A stretch of DNA of 64,000 bases from Anniella stebbinsi (lineage: Eukaryota > Chordata > Lepidosauria > Squamata > Anniellidae). Positions 20,591-33,204 of this stretch are shown piece by piece; positions within the stretch are counted from its first letter, which is position 1, and every line of letters starts with the position of its first letter. The stretch lies in assembly GCA_029215795.1 (NCBI GenBank), contig JARDYH010000003.1:31931001-31995000 (forward strand). The letters are read 5' to 3'. Position numbers and translations under genes: made by a program. The notes under the pieces were generated by a model. That model had not been told where the DNA came from, ran no database searches, and saw nothing but the letters and a program-made list of their open reading frames with translations.

Positions 20591-21568
20591 AAAATAAGGA
20601 GGCTAGATAACCAAGCAACTCTCCTGTAATTTTGTGCACTGCAGCAGCAGCCAGATCTTTGTTTAGGATTGTGTCCTTGCTGGGATTTAACCCTTTTGCT
20701 GGGCAGAAATGCTTTGTCAATATAATTTAGTGGCCCACACTCGGCCAGGACAACTGCTTGGTGTTGCTGTAAGGGATGCGCCATGGTGCTCGTACTAATT
20801 GTGGCTTTGCCATTTATTTAATTTAAGAGGCTGCTGCGCTCCTGCCAGTCTGTAAGAAAAAATGAAATCACAGTTGAAAGAAATCCTAGCATTCAAAAAC
20901 AAAGGCAGTGTGTTGTTAATATTTTAAAAGCATCTTTGTGGTCCAGGAACGCCTTTAACAGCCTCATCTGTAAGCCATCTATTCACACATTGGAGGGATT
21001 TTGGACATTCGCCCTCAGCACCTTCTTCCCAAAAGCTGATGCATATAAGGTACCCTCTAGACAGTCTCCACACATACGCAGGCAAGCTTCCTTATTATGC
21101 CAGGACTAACTACATGTACATCCAGCCCAGTATTGTCAGGTCTTGATAAGCAGAGGCCCTTATCGAGACAGTTTTTGCATCACATGCTACCAGATTAGGA
21201 AATTTGATGTCTTAATCAGGGACTCAATAGGAACTATGGTTCCTGTGCACATTGTAAAGACTCTTAAGGTACAATTCTGTGCATATTTAGATGGGGGGGG
21301 GGGGAATCCTATAGCTCCCAGCATTCTCCAGTCAGCCATGTAGGCTGGGGGATGCTGGGTGTTGTAGGACTTTTTTTCTGTCTAAACATGCATTTTGAGC
21401 TCCCTCACACCAACGCCACGGTATGTGGTTTTGCAGCATGGTACTCACATGATGTCGTCCCTGTCCTGCACTCATCTCACCCCTTCCCCTCCCTTGTTGC
21501 ATTTATTTTGGTGCAGGGAAAGTCTGGATTATTTTCCCCTCTCACCTTTTCCTTTGTTGGGGGCATGT
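20589..21568. other. Intergenic, mostly unassigned
   Basis: No exon supported. A family-B-like fragment, 'ctcccagcattctccag' with 'ctgggggatgctgggtgttg', lies near 21316-21370 after a G run. Confidence 0.45.
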
Positions 21569-21585
21569 GCTAATGGAGTCTTGCT

Positions 21586-22828
21586 TTTTTATTATTATTA
21601 TTTTTTATTATTTTTATTTTTCAACATAATACAACATAAACATAAAACAACATAAAATACAATACATACCGCATACCCCCCGTGCTCCCCTCCCCCCAGG
21701 AGACCTTCAATTATACATTATTCTTCTTTCCAAAAATGTAAAGACTCTTTTGAAGGTATTTGCCCCTTCCCCGTTCTTAATACATATTCCAAAAATAGGC
21801 TCCATACATCTTCAAAATCATTCTTACTAGACATTCCCCTCTTTATTTTCATTTTACAAGTTAGCTTATCATTAAGTGCCAAATCTCATATTTCTTTATA
21901 CCATTCTTCTATAGTATATATCCCTTGCCCTTTCCAGTTTTTAGCAATCATTATTCTGATGGGCACCAGGAGGTTGTTTATTAATTCTCTCTTATTTATA
22001 TTCTCATTGCCTTTATCCCATATTGCTAGTAGAGCCAGCTTTGGGCTTAATTCCAATTTACTTCCGATTATTTCACTTATTTCTTTAAACACCCTTTCCC
22101 AAAATTTTTGTACATGTTCACAGCTCCACCACATATGGAAATAAGTTCCAACCTCCTGACAACCCCTCCAACAATTCTTGGACACTTTTTTATCTATCTG
22201 ATGAAATCTTACCGGCGTTAAATACCATCTCCATACTATTTTATGATAATTCTCCTTAATTCTAATCGACAAAAGCTTTAACATTCTTGCATCCCACATC
22301 CTCCCCCAGTCATATTCATTAATTTGTTCCTTTAAATCATCTTCCCAAATCATTTTAAGCGAATCTCGATATTCAGCCTCCTCTGTCAGGATTTTATATA
22401 TTTCGCTAGTCAGACCTTTCCTAGTTTTAATTACTGCCTTCTTTCCTCTTGATTCAATTACATCTTCAAATCTTGTATTATTTCTACACTTCTTATTTAT
22501 CTTTTTCCATTCCTGTGTCCATTTTTCCAATTGTAAGCATTTGAACCAAGCTATCTTTTGTCCTTTTACCAACTCTCTAATTTGCACCTTATCTGTCATT
22601 CTTTCCATCCAATTCCTTAGCTTAATAATTTCCTGACCCTTCAAACTTCCTTCCAATTCTACTTTTAAATTCCTTGGGAAATTTCCCACAACTACCACTG
22701 GGGCGAGTGGAGAGTCTCCTGGTATTAACTTCCCTTTAAGTTTCTCCCAGATCTCTAGAATATTTTTCAGCAACGGGTTGTCCAGTCCCCTCAAATCTTT
22801 CTTTTGAATTTTATTATTTAAAAAAATA
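21586..22828 (-). mobile_element. L1 LINE, 5' truncated, reverse strand, with target duplication
   Basis: Flanked by the same 17 bases, GCTAATGGAGTCTTGCT, at 21569-21585 and 22829-22845. The left edge is a T/A-rich stretch corresponding to the poly(A) tail of the reverse strand. The frame reads to a stop at 21886 and contains the L1 C-terminal zinc-knuckle-like motif CWRGCQEVGTYFHMWWSC. There is no internal stop. Truncation removed the endonuclease and reverse transcriptase. Its open frame and exact duplication point to recent insertion by target-primed reverse transcription. Confidence 0.9.
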
Positions 22829-23036
22829 GCTAATGGAGTCTTGCTGACGAAAGGGGATGGTGGGGCAGTTCTCCTCCACCACCACTTCATTGTACTGATT
22901 TGCTGGTCAGTTGAATGGACCTTTTAGCAGGGCCGTGCAGTGCTGGTAATATGCCCGGACCGGATGGGAAGTGTGTGCCCCCCCCCATTTCAAACTGCTC
23001 ATTAAGTATTTTTTAATCAGTGGCACTGATTCAGTG

Positions 23037-23068
<32 letters not shown>
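23037..23068. repeat. (AT)n microsatellite
   Basis: About fifteen AT dinucleotides. Confidence 0.95.
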
Positions 23069-23071
<3 letters not shown>

Positions 23072-24727
23072 CTAGAACAATTTATAAAAATGGTAATGGG
23101 AAGCACTTTTATTCAAGATGTAAGAGATCACTTCTTCACATTCAGAATTTCACGACAGATGGCTTCTGCACTGTTTCTTCAAGGCTGGCTCCTCGATGGG
23201 CTGCTTACGCTACGGAAGCAGTAGCATAAGCTGGGGGGAACCTCCTCGTCAGAGTGCCCCCTCAAAATCGTGGGCCCTGGGCCAACTGGCCCCACTGCCC
23301 CCCCCCTCTGCACAGCCTTGCTTTTTAGTGCCACACACACACACCCATTGCCTGCAGAAATGGAGCCCAGATGAAATCTTAAATCAGTAAATCACTAGAT
23401 GACAAAGCCAGAGTGAATGGGGGGGGGGGGGAAGAGCCCACACCCATCAGAGTACCACAACCAATGAACTGGAGGAGGAAAGAGAAGGGGTGGGGTGGAG
23501 TGGAGTGGAAGAGCAAACAAGTGAAACCCACATGAAAGGGACCTTGTGTGATGGAGCCCTTGACGGGCTTATGAAACAGAGGTAAAAATACAGAGCCAAA
23601 CCAGGGGGTGGGGGGGAGTATAAGTGTGATGGAGCCCTTTGAAGTTTATAACTGTTGCTTTAAGAGGATAGAGTGCTTGCTGCAGATCTACCTGTTTAAT
23701 TGTCTTTTCAGATGCAAAGTCTCCAGTTACATTTATATCATCTGATGAAGTGGGTTGATAATCCACAGAAGTTCATGCTTCTGTATTACAATATCAGAAC
23801 AACTAAAACGGTTAGCCCATATGTATTCTACACTTAATCCTGGAATTTTTAAACAGAAGGCTAACACCGTTATACTATAATATTACTTACCTGATCCTTG
23901 TCACTGGGGGTGCCAAGGATTAAGTGGAACTTGCCACATGCAAATTTGCTTTCTACCACTAGGTTGTGATCCATCCTTTCCCCCAAGGCTTCCAGTTAGA
24001 GTAGTAGCTGAATTTTGAACTGACTGAAATTTCCAGTAATTTTTTAAAGGCAGATCTAGGTGCTGCTGTAGTCTAATCCGAATAACATTTCAAAGATTAA
24101 TTCTCTGCATCAACATGAATGCCTGCACCGGTGCAAAAGGTGTGGCAAGGCATCTGATAGGAAGGAACCAATGTTACTGCAGATCTTTCACCCATTTTCT
24201 TTTTCTCCATATAAAATGCAAGGCATTTATGGAAGGAAAGATAGCCCAATAGCAGCCTTTTGATACTGCATTTCGATTTAATAGTATTTTTTTTTCTAAA
24301 TTTGTACCTATACATATATATTAGCAAATGTACATTTAATCAATTCTGTGTCTTCTTTAGTCCTCTTTTTAGTGATGCAGTTCCTCTTTTTTTGTAATGT
24401 GTAAGTGGCCACTCTACACAGATTGGACCCCTGAAAAAAGCAATTGAGAAGTAACCAGGTTTAGCTTTTGCTGAAAGAAAAGTTACAGCATGATCCAATG
24501 CCTGTTTACTTAAGTAATTCTCAGTTAAGTGTGTATAGGATAACAGACAATGTGAATGGGCATATAGATAAAAATAGTGAATGGATTAGCCATCTTCAAC
24601 TTTTTTAAAATGTAAAGGGGGGAATATAATTTGAAAGAAATTAATACATTTAACTAGAAGAACAACGGAAGTGAAACTCTGATAGTGCAAGAGAGAGGGA
24701 GGACAAAGGGCTTGAAGATGTCATGGA
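23069..24727. other. Intergenic, no recognised gene
   Basis: Includes G runs near 23420 and 23610. No supported coding or RNA feature. Confidence 0.45.
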
Positions 24728-24858
24728 GGTGTGGGGAACCTGTAGCCCAGATGCTGTTGGACTACAACTCAATCATCCCTGATTATTGGCCCTCCTGGCT
24801 GGGGCTGGTGGGAATTGAAGTCCAACAACATCTGGAATGCCACAGATTCCCCACCATT
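24728..24858. repeat. Palindromic MITE, family B (copy 2)
   Basis: 'ggtgtggggaacctgtagcc' pairs with 'ccacagattccccacc', and 'tgttggactacaactcaatc' with 'gaattgaagtccaacaacat'. About 131 bp. Confidence 0.8.
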
Positions 24859-26857
24859 GATGTAAGTGCTCAAGAGCAGTTCCAAGAAAGTTTGTACTCT
24901 TTTAATGGGGTGCAAGCTTTCATACAAAAAAGCACCCAAGAATTGATGGTGACAGATTCCAGGAGGCAGTGTGGAAAGTGTCCCCTCCTTATGTAAATAG
25001 CAATACACAGATTGCACTAGAAAAAACACTGGCTTGCAATGGGCTCCTAATAAGGTTCAGCTGATTATAAACACACCAGACAGGTTTGGAGCAAGGCCCC
25101 TTTGTTCACTACAGGGTTGAGTACCATTGTGTAGGGGCCCACCGTCTTGCCTTCCCCATCACAGGGTGTGGCAGGTACACACACACACACACACACACAC
25201 ACAATATCTTTGGAGTCAGTGGGCATGCTGTTTCGGCTAATTACACATGCCTGAGCCTTGCTGACATTTCCCAAATGGCAGGCTGCGAGCATGTTTTTTT
25301 GGTTCCACAGAGGGAAAAGAGAAGTCGTTAATTGGGCTGACATTCACAGTGTGTGTGTGTAACTGATACAACTAAGAGGCCTTGACTGCTTCCCCTTTCC
25401 CATTCTACATGGGGACAAGAGGTCAAGTGTAGACAAAACCCAGCTCGGGCTTTCATTGTTTGTCTTCCAAGAATACTTAGAAACATGGCAGCAAATAGGG
25501 CAGCAGAAACACAGAGGGTTGAGAATGTGACAATGAGGGACATGCTGTAAAAGGGGGTTCTATACAACAACATGGGAACCACTGAATTTTATTCTCCTAG
25601 CCCCCAGCATTCCAAATCCTTGGGCCTAAATGTTTCATAACAGCATATGGTACAGTGCTGCTTCGACTGCATGACTTTGGGGAAGTTATGTGTCTGATTT
25701 TGTGAGATCAACCAGCCTGAAGAAAGCTAGCATGTCACGAGGAAGGGTTCTTCCCTAGCCTTTCTCTGATGAATTAGTTTTCTATGTGCAGGGGAGGTTT
25801 ATTTTATTTTATTATCATAAGGCAGTATCCAGATTTCCCACATGGATTCTGATGCAGCATATTCCTACTAGGAGCTCTGTGCTCTCTGCTTTTCATGTAG
25901 GCCAGCTCTGAGTCATTAATGCTATGGGGAAAGCATCCGTTTAATTTGTCAGAGATTGAATGTTGGGGGTCAGGAAGGATATTTTTGCTATCTCTCCCAT
26001 CTCTCGCCTGCCACACATTTCTACTTCTGGGATTTGGGGGATGTCACAGCTTGAGATATGGGTCAACTCCTTAGAAAAACATGCAACTAGTTCTGCACAC
26101 TCCAAGGACATCTTGTGTGTCTTGAACAGCCCTGGCCCTAATGACACATGACAAAAGACTTCTGAAACTAAAGCCAGTTTGTGATGGCACATGAATGTGT
26201 GTTGCTTAGGTGTGCTTCCTAAGTCACTTTCCGGGTCCTGTCCAGGGGATTGGGTCATATGATGGAGAGTTCCCCCACTGGATTCTGATTATTGACATTT
26301 CTGGCATGAAATTCGTGTCCATTGATACTTTCCTGTAGAGACTGACCTCTTGTTCCTATGTAGAATGCAAAAGAGCATCGCTGACAGAAGATGGCACATA
26401 TCATGTTAGTAATGAGCTCCTAATGTTGTGGGTGGCATTCTTAGGTCCTATAATAGCATTTCCAGAGAAGATATGGAGACCGAGCTGACATCAGGGTTTG
26501 TTGCAGGATCTGGTCCCTGCGTTAGTATCCTTGCTATGTGGCTCTTGTCATTGCTGCCATTTGCAGTAACTGCTCTGAATTGGAGTCACAAAACTGGGGA
26601 GGCGGGGGTAGATCTCTCTTAAAAGGACTTGCTGGAGATTTGGGCAAGTGTGAATTGGAAGCAGGGCACTCTAAGTGTCAACTCAACACTTAAAACTCAG
26701 GATCATCTTGCTAAGGGAATAATATTGACCCCTTTCCTCCAATGGTCAATTGTCAAAGCTGCCTATATATGCAGTCCTGTCTGGTCAATTATCTTGTATG
26801 TTTCATACTGCAATTTGTTCCTTTTGACAGCTGAAACATGCAAGGCAATTGGCAAGG
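24859..26857. other. Intergenic, no recognised gene
   Basis: Apparently low-copy DNA with an (AC)n tract at 25176-25203 and a short GT tract near 25350. No splice-bounded conserved frame was recognised. Confidence 0.45.
25176..25203. repeat. (AC)n microsatellite
   Basis: About thirteen AC dinucleotides. Confidence 0.95.
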
Positions 26858-26887
26858 TAAATCTATCTATCTGTCTATCTATCTATC

Positions 26888-26919
<32 letters not shown>

Positions 26920-26932
26920 CTATTTATCTAGG
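26858..26932. repeat. (ATCT)n microsatellite
   Basis: Tetranucleotide ATCT/GATA array with two interruptions. Confidence 0.95.
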
Positions 26933-26965
26933 ACAGCTGCAAGTGTGCAACTGTGATAAACTGTA

Positions 26966-27005
<40 letters not shown>
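26966..27005. repeat. (TAA)n microsatellite
   Basis: Thirteen or so TAA repeats. Confidence 0.95.
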
Positions 27006-27065
27006 GCCGGGCAATGGAAACGGTGCAATTGGAGTGGGGAGGGAGGCTGGATGAAAAGACAAGAC

Positions 27066-27290
27066 GGGTTCTGCCATACCAAGCAGGATATTGGACTATG
27101 AGAGTGGTATATAAAAGGCAGGAGCCACACTACTGCTTTATAGTGGTATTGAAGTGCACTGACAACTGTTGGGACTCATTGAGACATGCCATATACCACT
27201 TTCATAGTGCTATATCCTGCTTGGTGTGGCTCCTGCCTTTTATATACTGCTTTCATAATGTTATATCCTGTTTGGTGTGGTTTAGGCCAG
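27066..27290. repeat. Foldback element with TATA-like arms
   Basis: The left arm contains 'tatataaaaggcaggagcca' near 27108. The right side carries the reverse complement ('tggctcctgccttttatata', 27227-27246). A second partial unit follows, ending 'tatcctgtttggtgtgg'. Inverted and partly tandem structure; superfamily unknown. Confidence 0.6.
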
Positions 27291-27340
27291 AAAGTCCCCT
27301 GGGATACTTGCCAGAGCTGGCTAGAGGACCAAGAAGAAAG

Positions 27341-27393
27341 GAGGAGGAGGAGGAGGAGGAGGAGGAGGAGGAGGAGGAGGAGGAGGAGGAGGA
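27341..27393. repeat. (AGG)n microsatellite
   Basis: About seventeen GGA/AGG repeats. Long poly-glutamate or poly-leucine frames here are artefacts of the repeat. Confidence 0.95.
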
Positions 27394-27429
27394 GAGCTAA
27401 CAAGAAGCCCGATCCTATGTTGGACTGAC

Positions 27430-28375
27430 TGTTGGTTGTTCTATGAACAATTCACACTGCACAGGTTGTTCGCCAGGGTGGGCTGTCGTGTCATACGAAC
27501 ATGACCAACAGGGAGTGAAAAAAACCTTGATGATCTACTCCCAGTCACTCAGAGATCTACCAGTAGATCCTGATCTATCTTCTGCCGATCATGGGGTACG
27601 TGGCTTTTTGGGTATCTTTCGGCTTATGCCTCTGTGACAACAGCCCTTTCACCAGGCAGCAATCAGCAAGGGTTACAAGCATAGCTCCCTCTCTGGGTGG
27701 GTCGAGTGAGTCATGAACAGGGATGCAAACAGCCCATTCCAAGCTAGCTGCACGTGCTCAAGAGTGACAGGATGCCATGCAGGGCTGGGAGTTTGAGTGT
27801 ACAATGGAGTTCTCTGTGCCAATTCGATGGTTGCCATGGGGACCTAGAGGCATTTTACTCTTGAATTCTCTCCGTTCTTCTCCTTTATTGTCAAACTTCA
27901 GATGCTGCCAAGTCTTCTGAGCATCCTGCTTTTAATCCTGTAGTTGCTTTGTACTGTTATTTTGCTTTTCAAAACCTGCTGGTTCAGCCTTTTTAACTGC
28001 AGGGTGCAATCAGGGCAGCAAGTACTTTGTTCAAATTTTTTTTAAATTAAATCTTATGAATAGCAATTATTGCAATTATTGTAAATAGGAGGGGAATGAT
28101 TATTCCAACCAATCGGACTATTCTTTCACAAATTTAACTTCTTTTTTTAATGCATTGGAACGACAGAGGGGGAACATGGGTAGAGGGAGGGAGGGAGCAA
28201 ATCAGTCATAATGTTAAAGCAGAAAGACACATTTCGGGAACCAGAATGTAGGGCCCCAAGTTCTTGATGCACTAATGGCTGCAGAAAGCCAGCAGAATAT
28301 CCAGTCCACTCATGCATCTCCCAAAAAGAGGGTACAGAATGGCATACAGTTTTCATATGTTCACACGGACATATA
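27430..28375. other. Intergenic, no recognised feature
   Basis: No gene or clear repeat boundary could be supported. Confidence 0.45.
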
Positions 28376-28492
28376 CCAGCCTTCCCCCCCAAACTAGTGC
28401 CCTACAGATGTTTTGAACTTCAAGTCCCATCAGCCCCAGCCAGCATGGCTGGCAGTTGTAGTCCAAAATATCTGGAAGGACCAGGTGAGTAC
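28376..28492. repeat. Palindromic MITE, family B (copy 3)
   Basis: 'ttgaacttcaagtcccatca' against 'tggcagttgtagtccaaaat', with the typical centre 'gccccagccagcatggctgg'. Confidence 0.65.
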
Positions 28493-28651
28493 AGCTGCAT
28501 ACACACAGAACCTATCCACATTGCCCTTAAAACGACTTATATTCTGTTTAAAAATGTGGTTTTTTAACGTCGTTTCATTATGTGGTAGGACATACTGAGC
28601 AGTACTTACGTTTCATAGTGACTGCTTCCTCTGTCCTCCAAGTGTTCTCTG

Positions 28652-28787
28652 GTGTATTAAAGGGTTAATTCCTTGGCTCTTCTTTAGTTTTTGTTTTGCA
28701 GGCTGCTTGACCCGCCCACTTCTGTCTCCATAACTCAAGCAGCCTGCAAAACAAAAACTAAAGAAGAAGAAGGCTTTTAATACCTCC
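28652..28787. repeat. Hairpin with a perfect 32-bp stem
   Basis: 28679-28710 and 28735-28766 are exact reverse complements (core 'tttgcaggctgcttga'), separated by a 24-base loop. Weaker pairing extends outwards through 'attaaa...tttaat'. It could be a young foldback element or a microRNA-like precursor; the sequence alone does not decide. Confidence 0.75.
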
Positions 28788-29756
28788 AAGGCCTGTTCTT
28801 GCCAGGAGTCTGCTTCGGTGAGAAAGATTCTGGTCGTAGGAGGCTAACCCAGGCCTCATCCACTCCATGCAAACGCCTCAGCCTCCCAATTGCTGGAAAC
28901 TGTCCAAGTCCCTTAATCTGGTTGTGTTCTTTAAATGTGCGCTCTTGTTTGTTACTTTGTGTACTGCCTCTGGCAAGCCACGTCTTCAACAAAGGGAAGC
29001 ACAGGGAGAAGCAAGTGAATTTGCCACATGTCAACTGACTGCTGACGTGGGGCTTGATGGAATGTGCCCTCACCTTTCCTCTTGGCAAAAACTCTAGGGA
29101 GTCATGGGAGGGAAAAGTGGGGCGTGTGTGTGGAAGCTTAACTGCTAGATTGCTTTGCTCTCCTGCCACTTTAGCAGCAAGTTAAAATGATGAGCAGCAA
29201 TCTATCCTTTGCCGAGCATTCTTCCTCTTGACTTTCCCCATAGGCCACTGCTTTTACAACACGACTGGTGACGTCAGCAGTGTCCAAAGGGAGAAAGAAG
29301 GATGAATGTTCTGCTGAGAAATAAATTCTTGAAGGAAAAGAAGCAGCAGCAGCAGCAGCGTTTGCTTCCACACTAGAGTCCTTTAGTACTGCTGAGGCAT
29401 TGTTTTCCCATAATGAGCTGGAAGCAGGATTAAAATGGTGGTGTCACATTTTTCAGCAATGTCCTTCCCCATGGAAAATTATTTCTGTTATGTTCATTCA
29501 CAAGTACATCCCATTTAGCAAAGCTCCCCTGAAATGTTAATTAAAACTTTCCTCCTTTCAGGGTTCAGCCCACTGTATTGTTTCCTGTGGAGCACAGCTG
29601 GTGATTATTGATGAATTGCCCTGTAATTAGTCAACTTTTATTTCCTATGGAAGGGGTGATTAATGATAGGTTTCCTTTCATTATTGTTTTCTCCCCACAC
29701 ATACCTCCTGGCTACATTTATCCTTTTAAAGAAAAATATGGGTGCTGTATCAAATT
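28788..29756. other. Low-copy intergenic DNA, candidate conserved non-coding region
   Basis: No repeat structure was recognised apart from (AGC)7 at 29340-29361. A perfect CRE, TGACGTCA, lies at 29269-29276. The part 29500-29700 is rich in homeodomain-like sites such as TGTTAATTAA, CTGTAATTAG and TGATTAATGA. Regulatory function is inferred only. Confidence 0.25.
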
Positions 29757-30815
29757 ATGCAAGGCGTAGTGGAGAAAGTGGATGGAGGGAACTTTTTCTG
29801 CCTCTCTCACAATACTAACACCCAGGCTCATCCAATGAAGCTGAATGGTCAGAGATTCAGGACAAAGGAAAGGAGGTCCTTCTTCTCATAAAGGTTCCAT
29901 CTAGTTATTGTGGCTAAAACTAGGAGAATGGGCGTCTAAATGGCAAATGCAGTTCAATGTAAGCAAATGCAAAGTGATGCACATCGGGGCAAAAAAAATA
30001 TCCAAAATTCAGGTAATAGCCTGATGGGATCTGAGCTAGCAGTGACCAACCAAGAAAGAGATCTTATAGGTGTGGTGAACCGCTCAATGGAAGTGTCCAC
30101 CCTGTATGAGGCTGCTGTTAAAAAGGCAAACTCCATGTTAGGCATATTTGGAAAAGGAATTGAGGATAAACCTGCCAATATCATACTACCTTTATACAAA
30201 TCTATGGTATTACGATGGATTTGTACTATACTGTGTACAGTTATTACCACCATACTTTTTTTAAAAAAAGATACACTAGATCTCATAACTGTGCAGTAAC
30301 GGCCAACTAAAACATTCAAGGGGCTGGAGCACCTTCCCTATGAGGGAAGGTTACAACCACTGGGACTGTTTAGTTTGGGAAAAAAGGTTAAGGTGAGACA
30401 TGATAGAGGAGTACAAAACTAGGCATGGTGTGGAGAATGTGGATAGGGAGACATTTTTCTCCCTCTCTCAAAATACTAGAACCCAGTGGGGTCATCCCAT
30501 GAAGCTGTTTGGTGGGAGAGTCAGAACAGATAAAAGGAAGGACTTTTTCACACAGTGCATAGTTAAACTATGGAATTTGGATGGCTTTAAAAGGGGGTTA
30601 GACAAATTCCTGGAGGAGAAGGCCATCAATAGCTACTAGTCCTAATAGCTAGGTGCTATCTCCTATGTACAACAGGTGTTAGGGAAGCTGGGGGGTGCTA
30701 TTGCACTTGTATCCTGCTTATGGTTTCCTGGTCAACAGCTATTTGACCACTGTGTGGACATAATACTGGACTAGATGGACCTTTGGTCTGATCCAGCATA
30801 GCTCCTCTTGTGTTC
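29757..30815 (+). mobile_element. CR1 LINE 3' part, with a second CR1 fragment upstream
   Basis: From about 29930 the frames follow CR1 reverse transcriptase: FNVSKCKVMHIG-like start, SELAVTNQERDLIGVV, AAVKKANSMLGIFGKGIEDK, then GHPMKLFGGRVRTDKRKDFF and FKRGLDKFLEEKAINSY at the stop near 30639. The 3'UTR ends 'tggactagatggacctttgg'. The piece at 29757-29890 is the same C-terminal region from another copy. Frameshifts make it non-functional. Confidence 0.85.
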
Positions 30816-30898
30816 TTAAATACCCTCCAGAATGGGTAGTGCAGATCAGATAGCCAGCAATAGCTTCCCTCCCGGGACTAATTGCATGTACAAAAGGT

Positions 30899-31650
30899 TA
30901 GGGATGTATGGATTTTTAAAAATTCATTCCATCTGTGTTTTGTAGATTGTCTGACATCTTTTGTCCCATTAAAACTAATGCACAGTTGTGGAAGCTCATT
31001 GACAGATTTTGTTGTTGTTGTTTTACCTGAATTTTGTTCTACTTGGCCTAATTTGTATTAGCGCTAATTCACATTCATGCAAGTGAGCATTAGCTTTAAT
31101 GTATACCTGTGCAAATGCATGGATGTGCATTAGTTAATGCAGATCAACACTAATATGCAATAGCGGAAATCCCCCCTCCCAACTGAAAGACTGGCCTGCA
31201 AGTCCGCAGAATCCACGTGACTTGGAATAATCCCTTCTGCTGCGGCATCTGCAGGGTGGATTCATAGAAATCTGAACTCATCTGAATTTGTTGCAGATTT
31301 CTCCAACATCCATATGAGGGGTGTGTGTGTAGTTTTTAATGGGACAGTGGCGCTAGGGATGCACAAATCAGCAAAAGTCGAACATGTTGCTATTCTCCAA
31401 ATTCCACCCCAAAGTTTGTTCCATATCATATCAGATAAAGAACTTCATGTTTTTTCCTTTCCGCACAACGATTTGAGTGCATTTTTATACAATTTACCCA
31501 AGTGCATGCATCAGTTGGGTACATTTTTGAAATATAGGCATTTTTTCTCCTATTGGTTAAGGCATGTTTCTGAGCATTTTCCAAAAGTGAAGATTTCTTA
31601 TGCACATTTTTCAAATGCACTCATTTAGGAATGCTTTTGTTGCTGCTGTT
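30899..31650. repeat. Possible hAT-like repeat region
   Basis: 'ttagggatgtatggattttt' at 30899 and 'ctagggatgcacaaatcagc' at 31347 both resemble the TAGGGATGTGCAC terminus family. No matching right ends or target duplications were found. Low confidence. Confidence 0.3.
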
Positions 31651-31754
31651 CCATGAATCACAGCATAAGCTCAGACTTCAACCACAGATTGCGTTTGGGT
31701 CTGCATTCGGATGCGGGAGGTGCAAATTGGGTAAATTCTGACACAGGAGGCAGG

Positions 31755-32030
31755 ATTAATAAGCCCTTCACATACCACAGTCCTGATCCGACTCAATGGA
31801 ATTCACTACCACAAGATGTAGTGATGGCCTCGAATTTGGATGGCTTTAAAAGGGGGTTGGATAAATTCCTGGAAGTGAAGGCTATCAATGGCTACTAGCC
31901 CTGGTTGTTATGTGATACCTCCAGTATCCGAGGCAGTTGCTGGGGAACATGGGTAGGAGGGTTGGCCACTGTTTGAACAGAGTGCTGGACTAGATGGACC
32001 CTTGGTCTGATCCAGCATTGCACTTCTTAA
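31755..32030 (+). mobile_element. CR1 LINE 3' end fragment
   Basis: Encodes WNSLPQDVVMASNLDGFKRG to VKAINGY, then the CR1 3'UTR with 'gcagttgctggggaacatgg' and 'ggactagatggacccttggt'. Confidence 0.85.
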
Positions 32031-32794
32031 CTCCTTCCCCCCTTCCAACAGCTACTATTTAAAGGGGGAACCAGACACATGGAATATATTCCACCTTGCA
32101 TGTCATATTTGTTTTGGTCCTAGCAAGAAACATTAATGTGAAGCAGTGTGCTATCTGACCCAATTCTCAGGCATCCAGAACTGACTGCAAGATGCAAGAT
32201 CCTGGGGTAGATTAACACTTTGCCTTACCAAATAAGGTTGTCCTTATGCTGATCTTTTGTTTAATGACTTCAGCTGTTACCTCACTATCTTCCAACCTCC
32301 TCCCACCCCCCATTGGCTTTGTACTCTGCCCTGGAAAAGATAAGTTCCCTTGTTAAGTGTGTAACTTTTTCTTTTAAACACAGGAACACAGTGGTGGCAG
32401 GGAGTGGGAGAAAGTCTGTAAGCCTCTTTGGAATTTCTCTAAGTTCTAGCGCCATGATTTGTTGGCAAAGGATACTGTCAATTACAGGCAGGACGATTGA
32501 CATCTTTTGGCAGTACAAAATACATTGATTATATGTTGCGGGGCATTATATAAGCATGTGTAATGCTTGCAAATGGGTGTTATTGTTTAGTGGCTAATGT
32601 ATGCAGCTGAGCTGAATCCAAAGAGATTCTTCTAGTATTATATGTGAGCGAAATAAAAGTGTATTGGAAACAGGAATGAACAATGTACCAGTTTGTGCAC
32701 TGCACTTCTCCATTTGCCAGTCATAGGGAATTTGGTTTGGGGTTCTGGGATCGGAACACTTAGGAGAAATGGCATTTAGTTGAGTTCAATTAAT
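32031..32794. other. Intergenic, no recognised feature
   Basis: No gene or repeat boundary supported. Confidence 0.45.
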
Positions 32795-33195
32795 TTTTTA
32801 ACCACAAAACACAATGAAACAATGATAAAAGGAATGATGAAAGATTTATAAACCACCTTTTAGAGTAAGCACTTCCAAAGCAGTGTACAACCAAATTTAA
32901 AACCACAATAAAGCAATAATAAAACAATAATACAAACAGTGATAAAAAAATTCCAGTTAAAATCAGATAGCAACATAAATAAAAGGGCACTCAATAAAGT
33001 CGTAACTCAGTTATTGGCCAATGTAAATTAAACAAGTAAGTCTTTGGGGTCCCCTTGAAATGTTGCAATGATGGGGCTTGGTGGACATCGATTGGAATAA
33101 TTTTCCACAAATGAGGAGTCACGACAGAGAAGGCTCTATTCCTCATGCCCACCAGCATAATTGCTTTGATAGGTGGGCACACAAGCAGGACCTCT
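32795..33195 (-). mobile_element. L2-like LINE 3' end fragment
   Basis: The reverse strand reads RNRAFSVVTPHLWKIIP and SLQHFKGTPKTYLFNL, the L2 C-terminal pattern, followed by an A/T-rich 3'UTR (32795-32990). Confidence 0.65.
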
Positions 33196-33204
33196 GACAT
33201 TCAT

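Noticed and set aside
27014..27428. Frames ending in poly-Glu or poly-Arg
   Set aside because: Created by the (AGG)n microsatellite.
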